Position numbers and translations under genes: made by a program. Below, in pieces: positions 1 to 8,154 of a stretch of 33,310 bases of DNA; positions within the stretch are counted from its first letter, which is position 1; each line of letters starts with the position of its first letter. The notes under the pieces were generated by a model, which saw only the letters and a program-made list of their open reading frames with translations, ran no database searches and had not been told where the DNA came from. The stretch is from the NCBI GenBank assembly GCA_945865815.1, contig CAMBFR010000040.1, positions 1 through 33,310 on the forward strand, given 5' to 3'. The DNA comes from Candidatus Sulfopaludibacter sp. SbA3 (lineage in GTDB: Bacteria > Acidobacteriota > Terriglobia > 20CM-2-55-15).

Positions 1-2054
1 CTCAGGCGGGCCTGTTCGTAAAGCGTGGTCGTGTTTTCCTCGAGCTCACGCCAGCTCGACGCGGGATGGACATTCACCTCGATAACGCCGGGATCGGGCG
101 TCACCTTGATCTCGCGCAACCGTGAATCGAACGGCGGCGCGTATCCTTCAATGACGACCGGCATTTTCAGGTTCGCCGCCGTGTCCTCGATCGCCGCGAT
201 GAGTTCGCAGAAATCCTCGGCCGAGCTTACCGGAGGCAGGAACACACAAAGCCGGCCATCCCTCGGTTCGATAACCAGCGCGGTTCGCACCATCCTGGCT
301 CCCGCCGGATGCTCAGGCGGCGAAGTGGGCGGGGCCTGCAATTTTCTTTGTCTCAGCGTTATCGGCAAAGGTTCGACCGGCGCCATGGGATCGATGGCCC
401 ACACCCGCCGGACCTGATCGGCGGGCTCCCACGGGAGACTTTGCAGCGGAAGCCGCAAGCCAACCGGGGAATCGCCGGGAAGGAGGAACAGATGCCTCGA
501 CCGCAGCATCCACAGTCCGGTTTGCCATTCCGGGCCGCTCTTGCCGGGGAGGCGCTGAATCGGCAAAACAAAACCGACCGGCTCCCCCAGGCCGCGGCTG
601 AATACGCGGCGCAGGCGCTCGCGGTCTTCCGGACTTTCGAGCTTGTTGTCGCGTGGATCCACGTTAATCGGAAGCTGGCGTTCCTTGAGAACGTACGCCA
701 TTGGGTCTTCGTACGCGGTCATCACGAACTCCGGATGGATAGCGAACCGCAGGGCGATCTCTTCGGCAAAACGCCGCGCATCGGCCTGGCCGAATCCGTA
801 GCTGCGCGACGGATCTGCAGCCCATTTGGGGTCATGCCACAGGGGTGCTCCGTCGGTACGCCAGTAACAGGAGAATGCCCATCGGGGGAGCGATTCGCCG
901 GGACACCACTTGCCCTGCCCGAACTGCAGCAGGCCGCCCGGCGCGAATTTATCGCGAAGGCGGTGGAGCAGTTCGGCGGCGAGGCCGAGCTTGGCGGGAC
1001 CGAGCGCAGCCGTATTCCATTCCTCGCCCTCCATATCGTCGATGGAGACAAACGTCGGCTCCCCTCCCATCGTCAGGCGAACATCACCGGCCGCTAGCTC
1101 TTCGTCGACGCGGTCACCGAGAGCGACGAGACGTTCCCATTGCTCCTCGGTATACGGTTTGGTCACGCGCGGATCCTCGTGGAGCCGCGTCACCTTTATC
1201 TCGTGCTCGAATTCCACCTCGCACGGGCTCACAAGGCCGGATACCGGGGCTGCGGATGCGGGGTCGGGCGTCGCGGCCAAAGGGATGTGCCCTTCTCCTG
1301 CGAGCAGGCCCGAGGTCGGGTCCAGTCCGATCCAGCCCGCGCCCGGAAGGTAGACTTCCGCCCAGGCATGAAGGTCCGTGAAATCGTTCTCGGGACCGGG
1401 CGGCCCATCGAGAGACTTCACGTCCGGCTTGAGCTGGATGAGGTAACCGGAGACGAATCGCGCGGCGAGGCCCAGACGCCGCAACAAGTGCACAAGCAGC
1501 CAAGCGGAATCCCGGCACGAACCTGAGCCCAGCGTCAATGTCTCTTCAAGAGTCTGAACGCCAGGCTCCATGCGGATCATGTAGCGGATCCCGCGCTGCA
1601 GCCGCTGATTCAGGCTGACAAGGAAATCGATCGTCCTCACTTCGCTGCGGTCGATGGACGCCAGGAATTTCTCGAACGCCGGACCTCCGGGCCCCGGCTC
1701 CAGGAACGCCATCAGTTCATGTTCTTCCAGGGGGTCGTAGCGAAACGGGTATTTTTCGCCGTACGGCTCGAGAAAGAAATCGAACGGGTTGATGACCGTG
1801 AAATCGGCGACCAGGCTTACCTCGAGTACGAACTGCCTGGTGGGTTTTGGAAAAACGAATCGCGCCAGGAAATTGCCGTGCGGATCCTGCTGCCAGTTGA
1901 TGAAGTGCTCCTGCGGCTCGACGCGGAGCGAATAGCTCAGGACCGGCGTGCGGCTCTGCGGCGCGGGCCGCAGCCGGACGATCTGCGGAGAAAGCAAGAT
2001 CTCCCTGTCATATTTGTACCGGGTCACGTGATGAAGTGCGACGCGAATGCCCAT
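1..2054 (-). CDS. Transglutaminase-like / DUF2126 protein (C-terminus outside window)
   Basis: About 684 residues are visible, running off the left edge of the window; the family is usually around 1100 residues, so roughly the last third is missing. The N-terminus ([16 protein letters not shown]) and residues 1-110 match the bacterial transglutaminase-like N-terminal domain. A transglutaminase/protease core follows, with the triad Cys180 (GSGSCRDSAW), His229 (DLHAWAEVYLP) and Asp245 (WIGLDPTSG). From about residue 325 the DUF2126 region begins (GGEPTFVSIDD). The ATG shares one base with the stop of the alpha-E gene (TGATG), so it is translationally coupled as the third gene of a set. Inferred role: a thiol peptidase or transpeptidase acting on a peptide tag made by the neighbouring ATP-grasp protein. 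The substrate is unknown. Confidence 0.93.
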   Translation of the reverse strand, partial: MGIRVALHHVTRYKYDREILLSPQIVRLRPAPQSRTPVLSYSLRVEPQEHFINWQQDPHGNFLARFVFPKPTRQFVLEVSLVADFTVINPFDFFLEPYGEKYPFRYDPLEEHELMAFLEPGPGGPAFEKFLASIDRSEVRTIDFLVSLNQRLQRGIRYMIRMEPGVQTLEETLTLGSGSCRDSAWLLVHLLRRLGLAARFVSGYLIQLKPDVKSLDGPPGPENDFTDLHAWAEVYLPGAGWIGLDPTSGLLAGEGHIPLAATPDPASAAPVSGLVSPCEVEFEHEIKVTRLHEDPRVTKPYTEEQWERLVALGDRVDEELAAGDVRLTMGGEPTFVSIDDMEGEEWNTAALGPAKLGLAAELLHRLRDKFAPGGLLQFGQGKWCPGESLPRWAFSCYWRTDGAPLWHDPKWAADPSRSYGFGQADARRFAEEIALRFAIHPEFVMTAYEDPMAYVLKERQLPINVDPRDNKLESPEDRERLRRVFSRGLGEPVGFVLPIQRLPGKSGPEWQTGLWMLRSRHLFLLPGDSPVGLRLPLQSLPWEPADQVRRVWAIDPMAPVEPLPITLRQRKLQAPPTSPPEHPAGARMVRTALVIEPRDGRLCVFLPPVSSAEDFCELIAAIEDTAANLKMPVVIEGYAPPFDSRLREIKVTPDPGVIEVNVHPASSWRELEENTTTLYEQARL

Positions 2055-3055
2055 CAGTGCTGCGCTCCCCCGGCGCCCACTGAGCGTTCGACAGGACCCA
2101 AAATGAAGAAGTCCTGCAACAGGCTTTCACCAACGGCATTCATTTTCGTCTGCAGTGCATCCAGGTACTCGTGCAGGCCGCTCTGAATGATGCGTGGCAC
2201 GCTCGCGGACTGGAGTTCGGCGCCCAGTACCTTCATGAGTTTCTGGGATTCGTATTCTGACGACGAGGCGGACACGCCCGTAATGGCATGCAGGGATTCC
2301 TGCGCCGATTGGACACAGTGCCGGATCGCGCGGGGAAACTCCCGGTTCATCAGCAGGAAGTCCACAATGTTGCGCGGGGAAATCCGGCCAAACCGCTTGC
2401 GATACATTTCAAAACCGCTGACGGACTTCAGCACGGCCGCCCAGTGAATATCGTCGTAGGGGGTTCCGACTCCCGTCGTGGTCGGGAGGAGAATGAAATA
2501 CTTCACGTCGAGAATCCGCGACGTCTTGTCGGCGCGCTCGATCATTCTGCCGAGGCGCAGGAAGTGCCACGCCTCGTTGTAACTCATCGTGCCGTCCGTG
2601 ATGCCCTGGAACATATGGCATGCCAGGCGGGTGCCGCGCAGGATTTCGGGAAGCGACTCGTGCTGCCGCGCGGCGCGCCGGTCCTGGAACTGGAGGTACA
2701 TGCTGTTGACCTGCTCCCACATTTCCGACGAAATCGTCTCGCGAATGGAACGCGCGTTCTCGCGGGCAGCCCGGAGACAGGAATAGATGGAGTTTGAATT
2801 TCTGTCGTCGAAGGCCAGGAACTGGATCACATTACCCTCGGTGGCTTCTCCATACTGTTCGAGGAAACGCTCGGCGTCTCCGCTGGTGTCGATCAGCGGT
2901 TGCCACTGGTATGCGGGTTCGAGCGGGAGGTCGAGTTGAAGGTGCAGGTTGACGCCAATGAAGCGGGCGACGTTTTCGGCCCGCTCGATGTAGCGCGCCA
3001 TCCAGTAGACGGAATCCGCGACCCGGCTGAGAAGAGGAGGGGTTTCACTGGTCAA
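2054..3055 (-). CDS. Alpha-E domain protein
   Basis: An all-helical protein of 333 residues with the family signature [24 protein letters not shown] near its start, read here in parts from residue 8. Family members of unknown biochemical function almost always sit beside circularly permuted ATP-grasp and transglutaminase genes, as here. I place the start at a TTG whose bases overlap the upstream TGA stop (TTGA), because an AAAGGAG ribosome site lies about 7 bases before it. The upstream ATG at 3091 would add 12 residues ([12 protein letters not shown]) and overlap the previous gene by 40 bases, with no good ribosome site. The family identity is firm; the start is a judgement. Confidence 0.9.
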   Translation of the reverse strand: MTSETPPLLSRVADSVYWMARYIERAENVARFIGVNLHLQLDLPLEPAYQWQPLIDTSGDAERFLEQYGEATEGNVIQFLAFDDRNSNSIYSCLRAARENARSIRETISSEMWEQVNSMYLQFQDRRAARQHESLPEILRGTRLACHMFQGITDGTMSYNEAWHFLRLGRMIERADKTSRILDVKYFILLPTTTGVGTPYDDIHWAAVLKSVSGFEMYRKRFGRISPRNIVDFLLMNREFPRAIRHCVQSAQESLHAITGVSASSSEYESQKLMKVLGAELQSASVPRIIQSGLHEYLDALQTKMNAVGESLLQDFFILGPVERSVGAGGAQH

Positions 3056-4509
3056 TGCGAAGCTCCTTTCCGTCCACCGGCAAGAACCCATGTGTCCTTG
3101 CTGCCGCCGCCCTGCGATGAATTCACTACCAGCGAATCCTGGCGCAATGCCACGCGGGTCAGTCCTCCGGGCAGAACATGGATATCCTTTCCATAGAGAA
3201 TATACGGCCGCAAATCCACGTGCCGGCCTTCAAGCCGGTCGCCGATAAGCGTGGGGACTCGCGACAACGCCAGCGTGGGCTGCGCAATGTAGTTTCGCGG
3301 ATTCGCCTTGATCCGGGCGGCGAAGTCTTCGCGCTGTTCGGCGGTGGAATGCGGACCGATCAGCATGCCGTAACCGCCCGCCTCGTTGGCCGCCTTGATC
3401 ACAAGGTTCCCGATGTTTTCCAGGACATGCTTGCGATCCTTGTCCCTCCAGCAGAGGAACGTTGGAACGTTGGGCAGGATCGCGTCTTCGCCCAGGTAGT
3501 ACTTGATCATTTCCGGAACGTAGGCGTAGACCACCTTGTCGTCGGCCACGCCGTTGCCCGGGGCATTCGCAAGCGCGACAGTGCCTGCGCGGTAGGCCTC
3601 CATCAGCCCCGGCACGCCGAGAAGCGAGTCCTTGCGAAACACCTGCGGATCCAGGAAGTCATCGTCGAGACGGCGGTAAATCACGTCGACCTTCCGGAGC
3701 CCCTGCGTTGTGCGCATCCACACCGTCTTGTCCTGAACAACGAGATCGCGGCCCTCGACAAGCTGAATACCCATCTGCTGCGCAAGAAAGCTGTGCTCGA
3801 AGTACGCCGAGTTGTACATTCCCGGCGTCAGCAAGACCACGGTCGGCTTCTCACCGGCTTCCGGCAACGCCATCGCTTCGAGAGTCTCCAGCAGCCGGCT
3901 CGGATAGTTATCCACGGGACGGATACGCAATCCCTCGAAGATCCGGGGGAAAGTCCGCTTCATCAGATCCCGGTTCTCCAGCACGTACGACACGCCCGAG
4001 GGCACTCGCAGATTGTCCTCGAGAACATAGATCCGGCCATCCTCATGGCGGACCAGGTCCGTGCCCGTGATGTGACACCAGACGCCCTGCGGCGGGTTGA
4101 TGCCATGGCACTGCGGCCTGTAGTAGGCCGCGGTGCGAATGACTTCTTCGGGAATGACCTTGTCCTTGATGATCCGCTGGTCGTGGTAAATGTCGTTGAT
4201 GAATTCATTGAGGCCGAGGATGCGCTGGCGCAGTCCGCGCTCGATCCAGTCCCACTCTTTGGCGCCGACAATGCGGGGAATCAGGTCGAACGGGAAGATC
4301 CGCTCGGCCCCGGCGGAATCGCCGTAAACATTGAACGTGATGCCCATCTCCAGCAACAGCCGCTCCGCGGCGTGCTGGCATCGCTGAACTTCTCCCGGTT
4401 CGAGCGAATCGAGAGTTTCCGCCAGGAGGCGCGCCTCCGGCCGCACGGTGCCATCCGCGTTGAACATCTCGTCGTAGAAGCCGCCGGTACGATACGAATC
4501 GAAAGGCAC
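3052..4509 (-). CDS. Circularly permuted type 2 ATP-grasp protein
   Basis: A 485-residue protein, the usual length for the family. Recognisable stretches are [19 protein letters not shown] (about residues 72-90), [13 protein letters not shown], the [11 protein letters not shown] block, [20 protein letters not shown] and a late [11 protein letters not shown] loop, all characteristic of the permuted ATP-grasp family once called DUF404/DUF407. Members are predicted to form amide bonds using ATP, a carboxylate and an amine. It starts with GTG, preceded by GAGAGGA at good spacing. It is first of a three-gene minus-strand unit with the alpha-E and transglutaminase genes; the set was proposed in published comparative genomics as a peptide-tagging or peptide-synthesis system. 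The exact substrate is unknown. Confidence 0.93.
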   Translation of the reverse strand: MPFDSYRTGGFYDEMFNADGTVRPEARLLAETLDSLEPGEVQRCQHAAERLLLEMGITFNVYGDSAGAERIFPFDLIPRIVGAKEWDWIERGLRQRILGLNEFINDIYHDQRIIKDKVIPEEVIRTAAYYRPQCHGINPPQGVWCHITGTDLVRHEDGRIYVLEDNLRVPSGVSYVLENRDLMKRTFPRIFEGLRIRPVDNYPSRLLETLEAMALPEAGEKPTVVLLTPGMYNSAYFEHSFLAQQMGIQLVEGRDLVVQDKTVWMRTTQGLRKVDVIYRRLDDDFLDPQVFRKDSLLGVPGLMEAYRAGTVALANAPGNGVADDKVVYAYVPEMIKYYLGEDAILPNVPTFLCWRDKDRKHVLENIGNLVIKAANEAGGYGMLIGPHSTAEQREDFAARIKANPRNYIAQPTLALSRVPTLIGDRLEGRHVDLRPYILYGKDIHVLPGGLTRVALRQDSLVVNSSQGGGSKDTWVLAGGRKGASH

Positions 4510-4594
4510 GCGATCCTCTCAGTTGTTTCACCGAAAAAAAAACGCCTCGGAAACCCGCTGCAATCCAGCGCTTCCCAAGACGTCATCGTCATTC

Positions 4595-4608
4595 GTACAA
4601 CTTTGTAC
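4595..4608. promoter_or_regulatory. Perfect 14-bp palindrome, candidate operator
   Basis: GTACAACTTTGTAC is perfectly self-complementary apart from its two central bases. It lies about 85 bp upstream of the ATP-grasp GTG start, where a repressor dimer could act. The binding protein is not identifiable; TACA/TGTA half-sites resemble those of BlaI- or PadR-type repressors only loosely. Confidence 0.35.
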
Positions 4609-4678
4609 TTCAAGAGTATCCGGAGTCATCGCCGACAGTGTCAAGCAGGTTCTGTCCGTGCCGCCTCCGGCCCAACAG

Positions 4679-4786
4679 CCCTCACCCGCCGCTTCGCGGC
4701 ACCGTCTCCCAGAGGGAGAGGGACAAACTCCTCCAAGTGTGTCCTTCTCCCCCGGGGAGAAGGTGGCCCGAAGGGCCGGATGAAGG
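4679..4786. repeat. Intergenic imperfect inverted repeat (MITE/BIME-like)
   Basis: The two ends are imperfect reverse complements: the left arm begins CCCTCACCCGCCGCTTCGCG and the right arm read in reverse begins CCTTCATCCGGCCCTTCGGG. Each arm carries its own small hairpin (CCGCTTCGCGG and GGCCCGAAGGGCC), and CTTCTCCCCCGGGGAGAAG lies in the right half. I recall similar sequence as a common intergenic repeat in several phyla. It sits just past the end of the ABC permease gene and could help end its transcript. Confidence 0.6.
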
Positions 4787-4797
4787 TTTAGACGCCC

Positions 4798-5583
4798 CTA
4801 TTTGATCAGGGAGCGTTCCATGCGTTGCATGGCGACGACGAAAGCAACAGCGCCGATCAGCGCCAGGTAGGCGATGTGGACTAAGATTCCCACGTCAACC
4901 GCACCGGTCGTCAATTGACGGAGCATCTCGACTCCATGATGGAGAGGCAAGACCTGTATCAGCCATTGCGCGGGTTTCGGGAACTGAGTGATCGGGAAGA
5001 AAGTTCCGCTGAACAGGAACATCGGCATCACGACCAATCCCATTGCGATATCGAAGTCATGGACCTTCCGTACGAAGGTGGTGGCGCAGAGTCCCATGGC
5101 GGAGAAAACCGCGCACGCGAACACCGCGCCAGGCAGCGCCAGAATCGCCCATCGGGACAGGATCATCCGCGGCCCCGCTGTTTCTCCCATCAGCAGTACG
5201 ACGGAAATGAAAGCGGCGGCGTAGATCGAGCCGCGCCCCATCGCCCACAGCATCTCTCCAAACCCGATGTCCGGAACGCGCATCGGCGTGGCCAGTATCC
5301 CGTCGTAGGTTTTCTGGTGATGCAGCTTGAACCAGATATTGAAGAACCCGTCCGTTATGGCCCCATTCATGCAGCTCGTCGCCAGTAGACCTGGGGCGAC
5401 GAAGGCGCTGTAGGGTATTCCACCGACGTCGCCAACCATTCCTCCAAGCCCGAAACCGATTCCCAGCAGGTAGAACAGCGGCTCGAAGAAACCGGTGAAG
5501 ATGACCCTCCAGGTGTGTTTGTAGACGATCAGATTGCGCTGAACCATTCGGCTCGATCGCCGCAGTGAAGGGATCGCGCTCAT
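4798..5583 (-). CDS. ABC-2 type transporter permease (second of two)
   Basis: A 261-residue integral membrane protein of the ABC-2 superfamily. Five to six hydrophobic segments are visible, including FTGFFEPLFYLLGIGFGLG near the start and the LFSGTFFPITQFP motif (about residues 179-191) typical of NodJ/DrrB-type permeases. The N-terminus (RRSSRMVQRNLIVYKHTWR) resembles that of the upstream permease, suggesting ancient duplication. The start at 5583 makes an ATGA overlap with the stop of the preceding permease gene and has a GGAG nine bases upstream; an ATG at 5610 would add nine residues. It should act with the other permease and the ATPase as an exporter. The substrate is unknown (drug, lipid or oligosaccharide). 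Confidence 0.9.
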   Translation of the reverse strand: MSAIPSLRRSSRMVQRNLIVYKHTWRVIFTGFFEPLFYLLGIGFGLGGMVGDVGGIPYSAFVAPGLLATSCMNGAITDGFFNIWFKLHHQKTYDGILATPMRVPDIGFGEMLWAMGRGSIYAAAFISVVLLMGETAGPRMILSRWAILALPGAVFACAVFSAMGLCATTFVRKVHDFDIAMGLVVMPMFLFSGTFFPITQFPKPAQWLIQVLPLHHGVEMLRQLTTGAVDVGILVHIAYLALIGAVAFVVAMQRMERSLIK

Positions 5584-6347
5584 GCGTGCAATCTCCGCCT
5601 GAAGGCCCACAGCGAGGCGCCAATACCGATGACCGTCAGGCTCACCAGGTACGCGGCATGAATGAGCCAGGCCGGTGACTCGAGAGTGTTCAGCGTCAGG
5701 CCCCGCACAAGCTCCACACCATGGAACAGCGGCGTGAACCAGGCAACGGTCTGCAACGGTTCCGGCAGCCGCGCGATCGGGAAGAATACGCCTGAGAACA
5801 GGAAGAGCGGCGTAATGATGAAACGGAACAGGCCATTGAAGTGGTCTCTCTTCCGCGTTGCCGCATAAGCAATGATCGGCGCGCTGAATGCGAGGCCCGT
5901 GAGCACGGCCGCCGGTACGGCGAGGATTACGAGTGGAGACCGAGGCACCCCGAACAACGTAATTATCGCCGTAAATGCGATCGCGACCGTCGAGAGCCGC
6001 ACGGCCATCCAGGCCAGTTCGCCGAAGACGAGGTCTCGAATCCGCATCGGTGTGGCAGTGATTGCTTCATACGTCCTCTGCCAGGTCATTTTCCCGGAAA
6101 TCGGCCAACTGGATTCGAAGCTGGCGGTCTGCATGCACGCTGCTGCCAGGAGTCCCGGAGCAAGGAAGTCGAGGAAGTCAACGCCTGCCGGCAGCGAGGC
6201 GTCGCCGCGGTTGACCAGTCGTCCAACGCCAACGCCCATGGCAATGAGAAACAGCGTGGGCTGAAGAAAGCTGAAGAAGACCGAGCCGCGCCACGCGCGC
6301 CGGTAGACGAGCGCATTGCGTTGCACCATGCGAATTGCGCCGATCAT
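5580..6347 (-). CDS. ABC-2 type transporter permease (first of two)
   Basis: A 255-residue membrane protein with about six hydrophobic segments. FFSFLQPTLFLIAMGVGVG near the N-terminus and LFLFSGVFFPIARLPEPLQ around residues 177-195 are ABC-2/NodJ-like hallmarks. The ATG overlaps the ATPase stop by four bases (ATGA), and its own end overlaps the next permease in the same manner, so ATPase-permease-permease form one coupled unit. Two different permeases suggest a heterodimeric transmembrane channel. The substrate cannot be told from sequence. Confidence 0.9.
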   Translation of the reverse strand: MIGAIRMVQRNALVYRRAWRGSVFFSFLQPTLFLIAMGVGVGRLVNRGDASLPAGVDFLDFLAPGLLAAACMQTASFESSWPISGKMTWQRTYEAITATPMRIRDLVFGELAWMAVRLSTVAIAFTAIITLFGVPRSPLVILAVPAAVLTGLAFSAPIIAYAATRKRDHFNGLFRFIITPLFLFSGVFFPIARLPEPLQTVAWFTPLFHGVELVRGLTLNTLESPAWLIHAAYLVSLTVIGIGASLWAFRRRLHA

Positions 6348-7279
6348 TCGACAAGAGTGCGGCCGGTGAGCCGCAGGAAAACGTCTTCGAGTGTCGAGCG
6401 CCGCACGAGCGCGCTCTCCAGCGGAATATTGCGAGTGTGGACCTGTTCGAGAGTGCGCTCGCCATCGCCGGTGTAAAGCAGGGTCCGGTCGGGCAGCATT
6501 TCGATTCGATCGGCCAGGCCGCTGAGCCGGCCGTCGAGCTGGGCCCGGACCTCATCGCTGAATCGCAGTTCCAGTACTTCACGTGTCGAGTATTGTTCGA
6601 TCAGTTGCCGCGGCGATCCTTCAGCCACGATCTTCGCTTTGTCCATTACGACCAGCCGGTCGCAAAGCTGTTCGGCCTCGTCCATGTAGTGTGTCGTCAG
6701 CAGCAGCGTGGCGCCACGGCGCTTGAGCCGGTAAAGGCGCTCCCAGATGACGTGGCGGGCCTGCGGATCGAGCCCCGTGGTCGGCTCGTCCAGGAGGATG
6801 ACTTCCGGTTCGTTGATCAGGGCGCGCGCAATGGTCAGTCGGCGCTTCATGCCGCCTGAAAGGGATTCGACCTCGGCGTTTGCGCGCTCGGAGAGTTGCA
6901 CAAACTCGAGCAACTCGTCGGCACGCCTGCGGGCGATGGGGCCTGGAATGTCGAAGTAACGTGCGTACATTAACAGGTTTTCCCGGACAGTGATCTCGGC
7001 GTCGAGGTTGTCCTGCTGAGGTACGACGCCCAGGCGCGCCTTGATCCGGCTGGCCTCCGTGCGGGGATTCATTCCAATGACATGCAGCTCGCCCTCCGTA
7101 ACGGGCGATGCGCAGCCGATCATCCGCATCGTGGAAGTCTTGCCGGCGCCGTTTGGACCGAGAAAACCGAACGCCTCGCCGGGCTGGACATCGAAGCTCA
7201 CCGAATCCACTGCCGTGAAGTTCGCGAACCTCTTGGTCAGATTGCGCGCACGGATGAAGGGCTCGGCGGTGGAGGGCAT
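6344..7279 (-). CDS. ABC transporter ATP-binding protein (DrrA/NodI type)
   Basis: A 311-residue ATPase. Visible motifs are Walker A GPNGAGKT (residues 41-48), the Q-loop region GVVPQQDNLD, signature LSGGMKRRLTIARAL from residue 140, Walker B VILLDEPTTGLDP from residue 160 and the H-loop LLTTHYMDE with His197. A C-terminal extension of about 90 residues, seen in DrrA-like exporters, follows. It powers the two permeases encoded immediately downstream. The NodI-like sequence VVPQQDNLDAEITVRENL and the NodJ-like permeases point to the NodIJ/DrrAB branch, whose members export lipo-oligosaccharides, antibiotics or glycopolymers; which applies here is unknown. Confidence 0.95.
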   Translation of the reverse strand: MPSTAEPFIRARNLTKRFANFTAVDSVSFDVQPGEAFGFLGPNGAGKTSTMRMIGCASPVTEGELHVIGMNPRTEASRIKARLGVVPQQDNLDAEITVRENLLMYARYFDIPGPIARRRADELLEFVQLSERANAEVESLSGGMKRRLTIARALINEPEVILLDEPTTGLDPQARHVIWERLYRLKRRGATLLLTTHYMDEAEQLCDRLVVMDKAKIVAEGSPRQLIEQYSTREVLELRFSDEVRAQLDGRLSGLADRIEMLPDRTLLYTGDGERTLEQVHTRNIPLESALVRRSTLEDVFLRLTGRTLVE

Positions 7280-7330
7280 GCGGCGATTCTAGAGTGCCCG
7301 GAATGGAATGTCGACTGCCGCGTATCTGGA

Positions 7331-7361
7331 GGCACGGGGCTGAAGCCCTGCGCCCACAAGT
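7331..7361. repeat. Short palindromic repeat, family A copy 1 (degenerate)
   Basis: GGCACGGGGCTGAAGCCCTG followed by CGCCCACAAGT. Reverse-complemented, it matches the other family A copies at 18639, 23047 and 30174. The core GGGCTGAAGCCC forms a hairpin. It lies between the toxin stop and the ABC ATPase start. Confidence 0.6.
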
Positions 7362-7373
7362 GAACTGACGCTC

Positions 7374-7775
7374 TTATTGTGACTTGTTCAATCTGGCGAG
7401 AAAATCGGGTGGCGAAATTGCGGGAACGGGCGACTTACGGTAGTCGTCAACGTTTCGGGTTACGACAAAGCTCGCTCCGAACGCAAGTGCGGCGGCAGCC
7501 TGCAAGGCATCTTCGAAATCACTCATGGGAAGGTCCACCGCTTGCCGGGCTTCCTTTGTTCCGACATCGGCCACTTCCACAAATTTCAGCAATTGCCGAA
7601 TGAATTCCCGATGCGAGACCGTCAGGTACGCAATATTCGAAAGCGTATGCCATGCCACAGATGCCTGCCCTGGTTCGCCCTCTGCCCAGCGCAGCACCTC
7701 CTGACTCGCAAGGAGGAATTTGTTTCTCTTCAGGGCCACGTCCAGAAGCACATCCGTGTCGAGGAGAACTCTCAT
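7374..7775 (-). CDS. vapC: PIN-domain toxin (VapC-like ribonuclease)
   Basis: A 133-residue protein, a typical single-domain PIN length. It begins MRVLLDTDVLLDVALKR, giving the first metal-binding Asp (Asp6) and a nearby acidic residue. DFEDALQAAAAL (residues 86-97) gives the central acidic pair, and VVTRNVDDY (residues 104-112) gives the last acidic cluster. These are the expected Mg-binding residues of a PIN endoribonuclease, closest to the PIN_3 subgroup. The antitoxin stop is three bases upstream of its ATG, so the two are co-transcribed. Its targets, often tRNA or rRNA in this family, are unknown. Confidence 0.88.
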   Translation of the reverse strand: MRVLLDTDVLLDVALKRNKFLLASQEVLRWAEGEPGQASVAWHTLSNIAYLTVSHREFIRQLLKFVEVADVGTKEARQAVDLPMSDFEDALQAAAALAFGASFVVTRNVDDYRKSPVPAISPPDFLARLNKSQ

Positions 7776-7778
7776 CGG

Positions 7779-8021
7779 TCAGTCCAGGCCATAGCGCTTC
7801 TTCAGCGCTTCAAATCGCAGATCCGGCCTGGTGGGCGTCCTCAGGCGAAGCTTTCCAGTCCATTTGTCCGCGAAGGACGCCTGTTTTTTTGTCGGGGAAA
7901 TTGAAGCCGCCCGCAGGAGGTCTTCGATCAAAGCCGACACGCTCGTCTGCCTGGCATGCGCAATCTGCTTTGCTTTCTTTGCGATCTCAGGATCCATAGT
8001 CAGGGTGACTCGATTCTTCAT
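7779..8021 (-). CDS. Antitoxin of the PIN-toxin pair (DUF6364/ribbon-helix-helix-like)
   Basis: An 80-residue protein starting MKNRVTLTMDPEIAKKAKQI and continuing ARQTSVSALIEDLLRA, which resembles the DUF6364 antitoxins with a ribbon-helix-helix DNA-binding fold. The C-terminal 40 residues are basic and would wrap the toxin. I chose the ATG at 8021 because it begins the conserved domain; an in-frame ATG at 8084 would add 21 residues that look non-coding and would run through the operator-like repeats. It should neutralise the downstream PIN toxin and repress the shared promoter. Confidence 0.85.
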   Translation of the reverse strand: MKNRVTLTMDPEIAKKAKQIAHARQTSVSALIEDLLRAASISPTKKQASFADKWTGKLRLRTPTRPDLRFEALKKRYGLD

Positions 8022-8023
8022 TG

Positions 8024-8052
8024 GTATGCATTCTAGCATGGAGTATGCATAC
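8024..8052. promoter_or_regulatory. Paired GTATGCAT sites, candidate antitoxin operator
   Basis: GTATGCAT occurs at 8024-8031 and again at 8043-8050, 19 bp apart (about two helical turns). Each contains the 6-bp palindrome ATGCAT, and the second is part of GTATGCATAC. The sites begin three bases upstream of the antitoxin ATG, the classic place for toxin-antitoxin autoregulation. Binding by the antitoxin is an inference. Confidence 0.45.
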
Positions 8053-8110
8053 CCGGGCCCCGAGCGGTTCGGCGGATACGGCACCGAGAGCGATAGGATA
8101 AACTGTCAGG

Positions 8111-8131
8111 GGTCTAATTCGGGGACAGACC
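8111..8131. repeat. REP-like repeat, family B copy 1
   Basis: GGTCTAATTCGGGGACAGAC then C. The ends GGTCT and AGACC are complementary, so it can fold as a small hairpin. The reverse complement recurs almost exactly at 23101-23121 and partly at 27480-27566. Such GTCTGTCCCCGAATTA units resemble the REP sequences associated with Y1 (RAYT) transposases. It lies 11 bases before the ribosome site of the gene at 8155. Confidence 0.65.
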
Positions 8132-8154
8132 ACTACAAGTAAGGAGTACCAATA

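Larger units (their letters stand above)
4510..4797. other. Intergenic stretch upstream of the ATP-grasp operon
   Basis: No credible gene. The part next to the ATP-grasp start should hold its promoter; it contains a run of nine A on the plus strand (T on the coding strand) and the 14-bp palindrome listed separately. The distal part is the inverted-repeat element at 4679-4786, directly after the stop of the ABC permease gene. Confidence 0.7.

Noticed and set aside
309-1097. Plus-strand open frame of 262 codons
   Set aside because: It lies opposite the transglutaminase/DUF2126 gene, whose catalytic motifs are clear on the minus strand.
3178-4791. Plus-strand open frame of 537 codons
   Set aside because: It is a mirror frame of the ATP-grasp gene, rich in Arg/His/Val, with no domain and running into the intergenic repeat.
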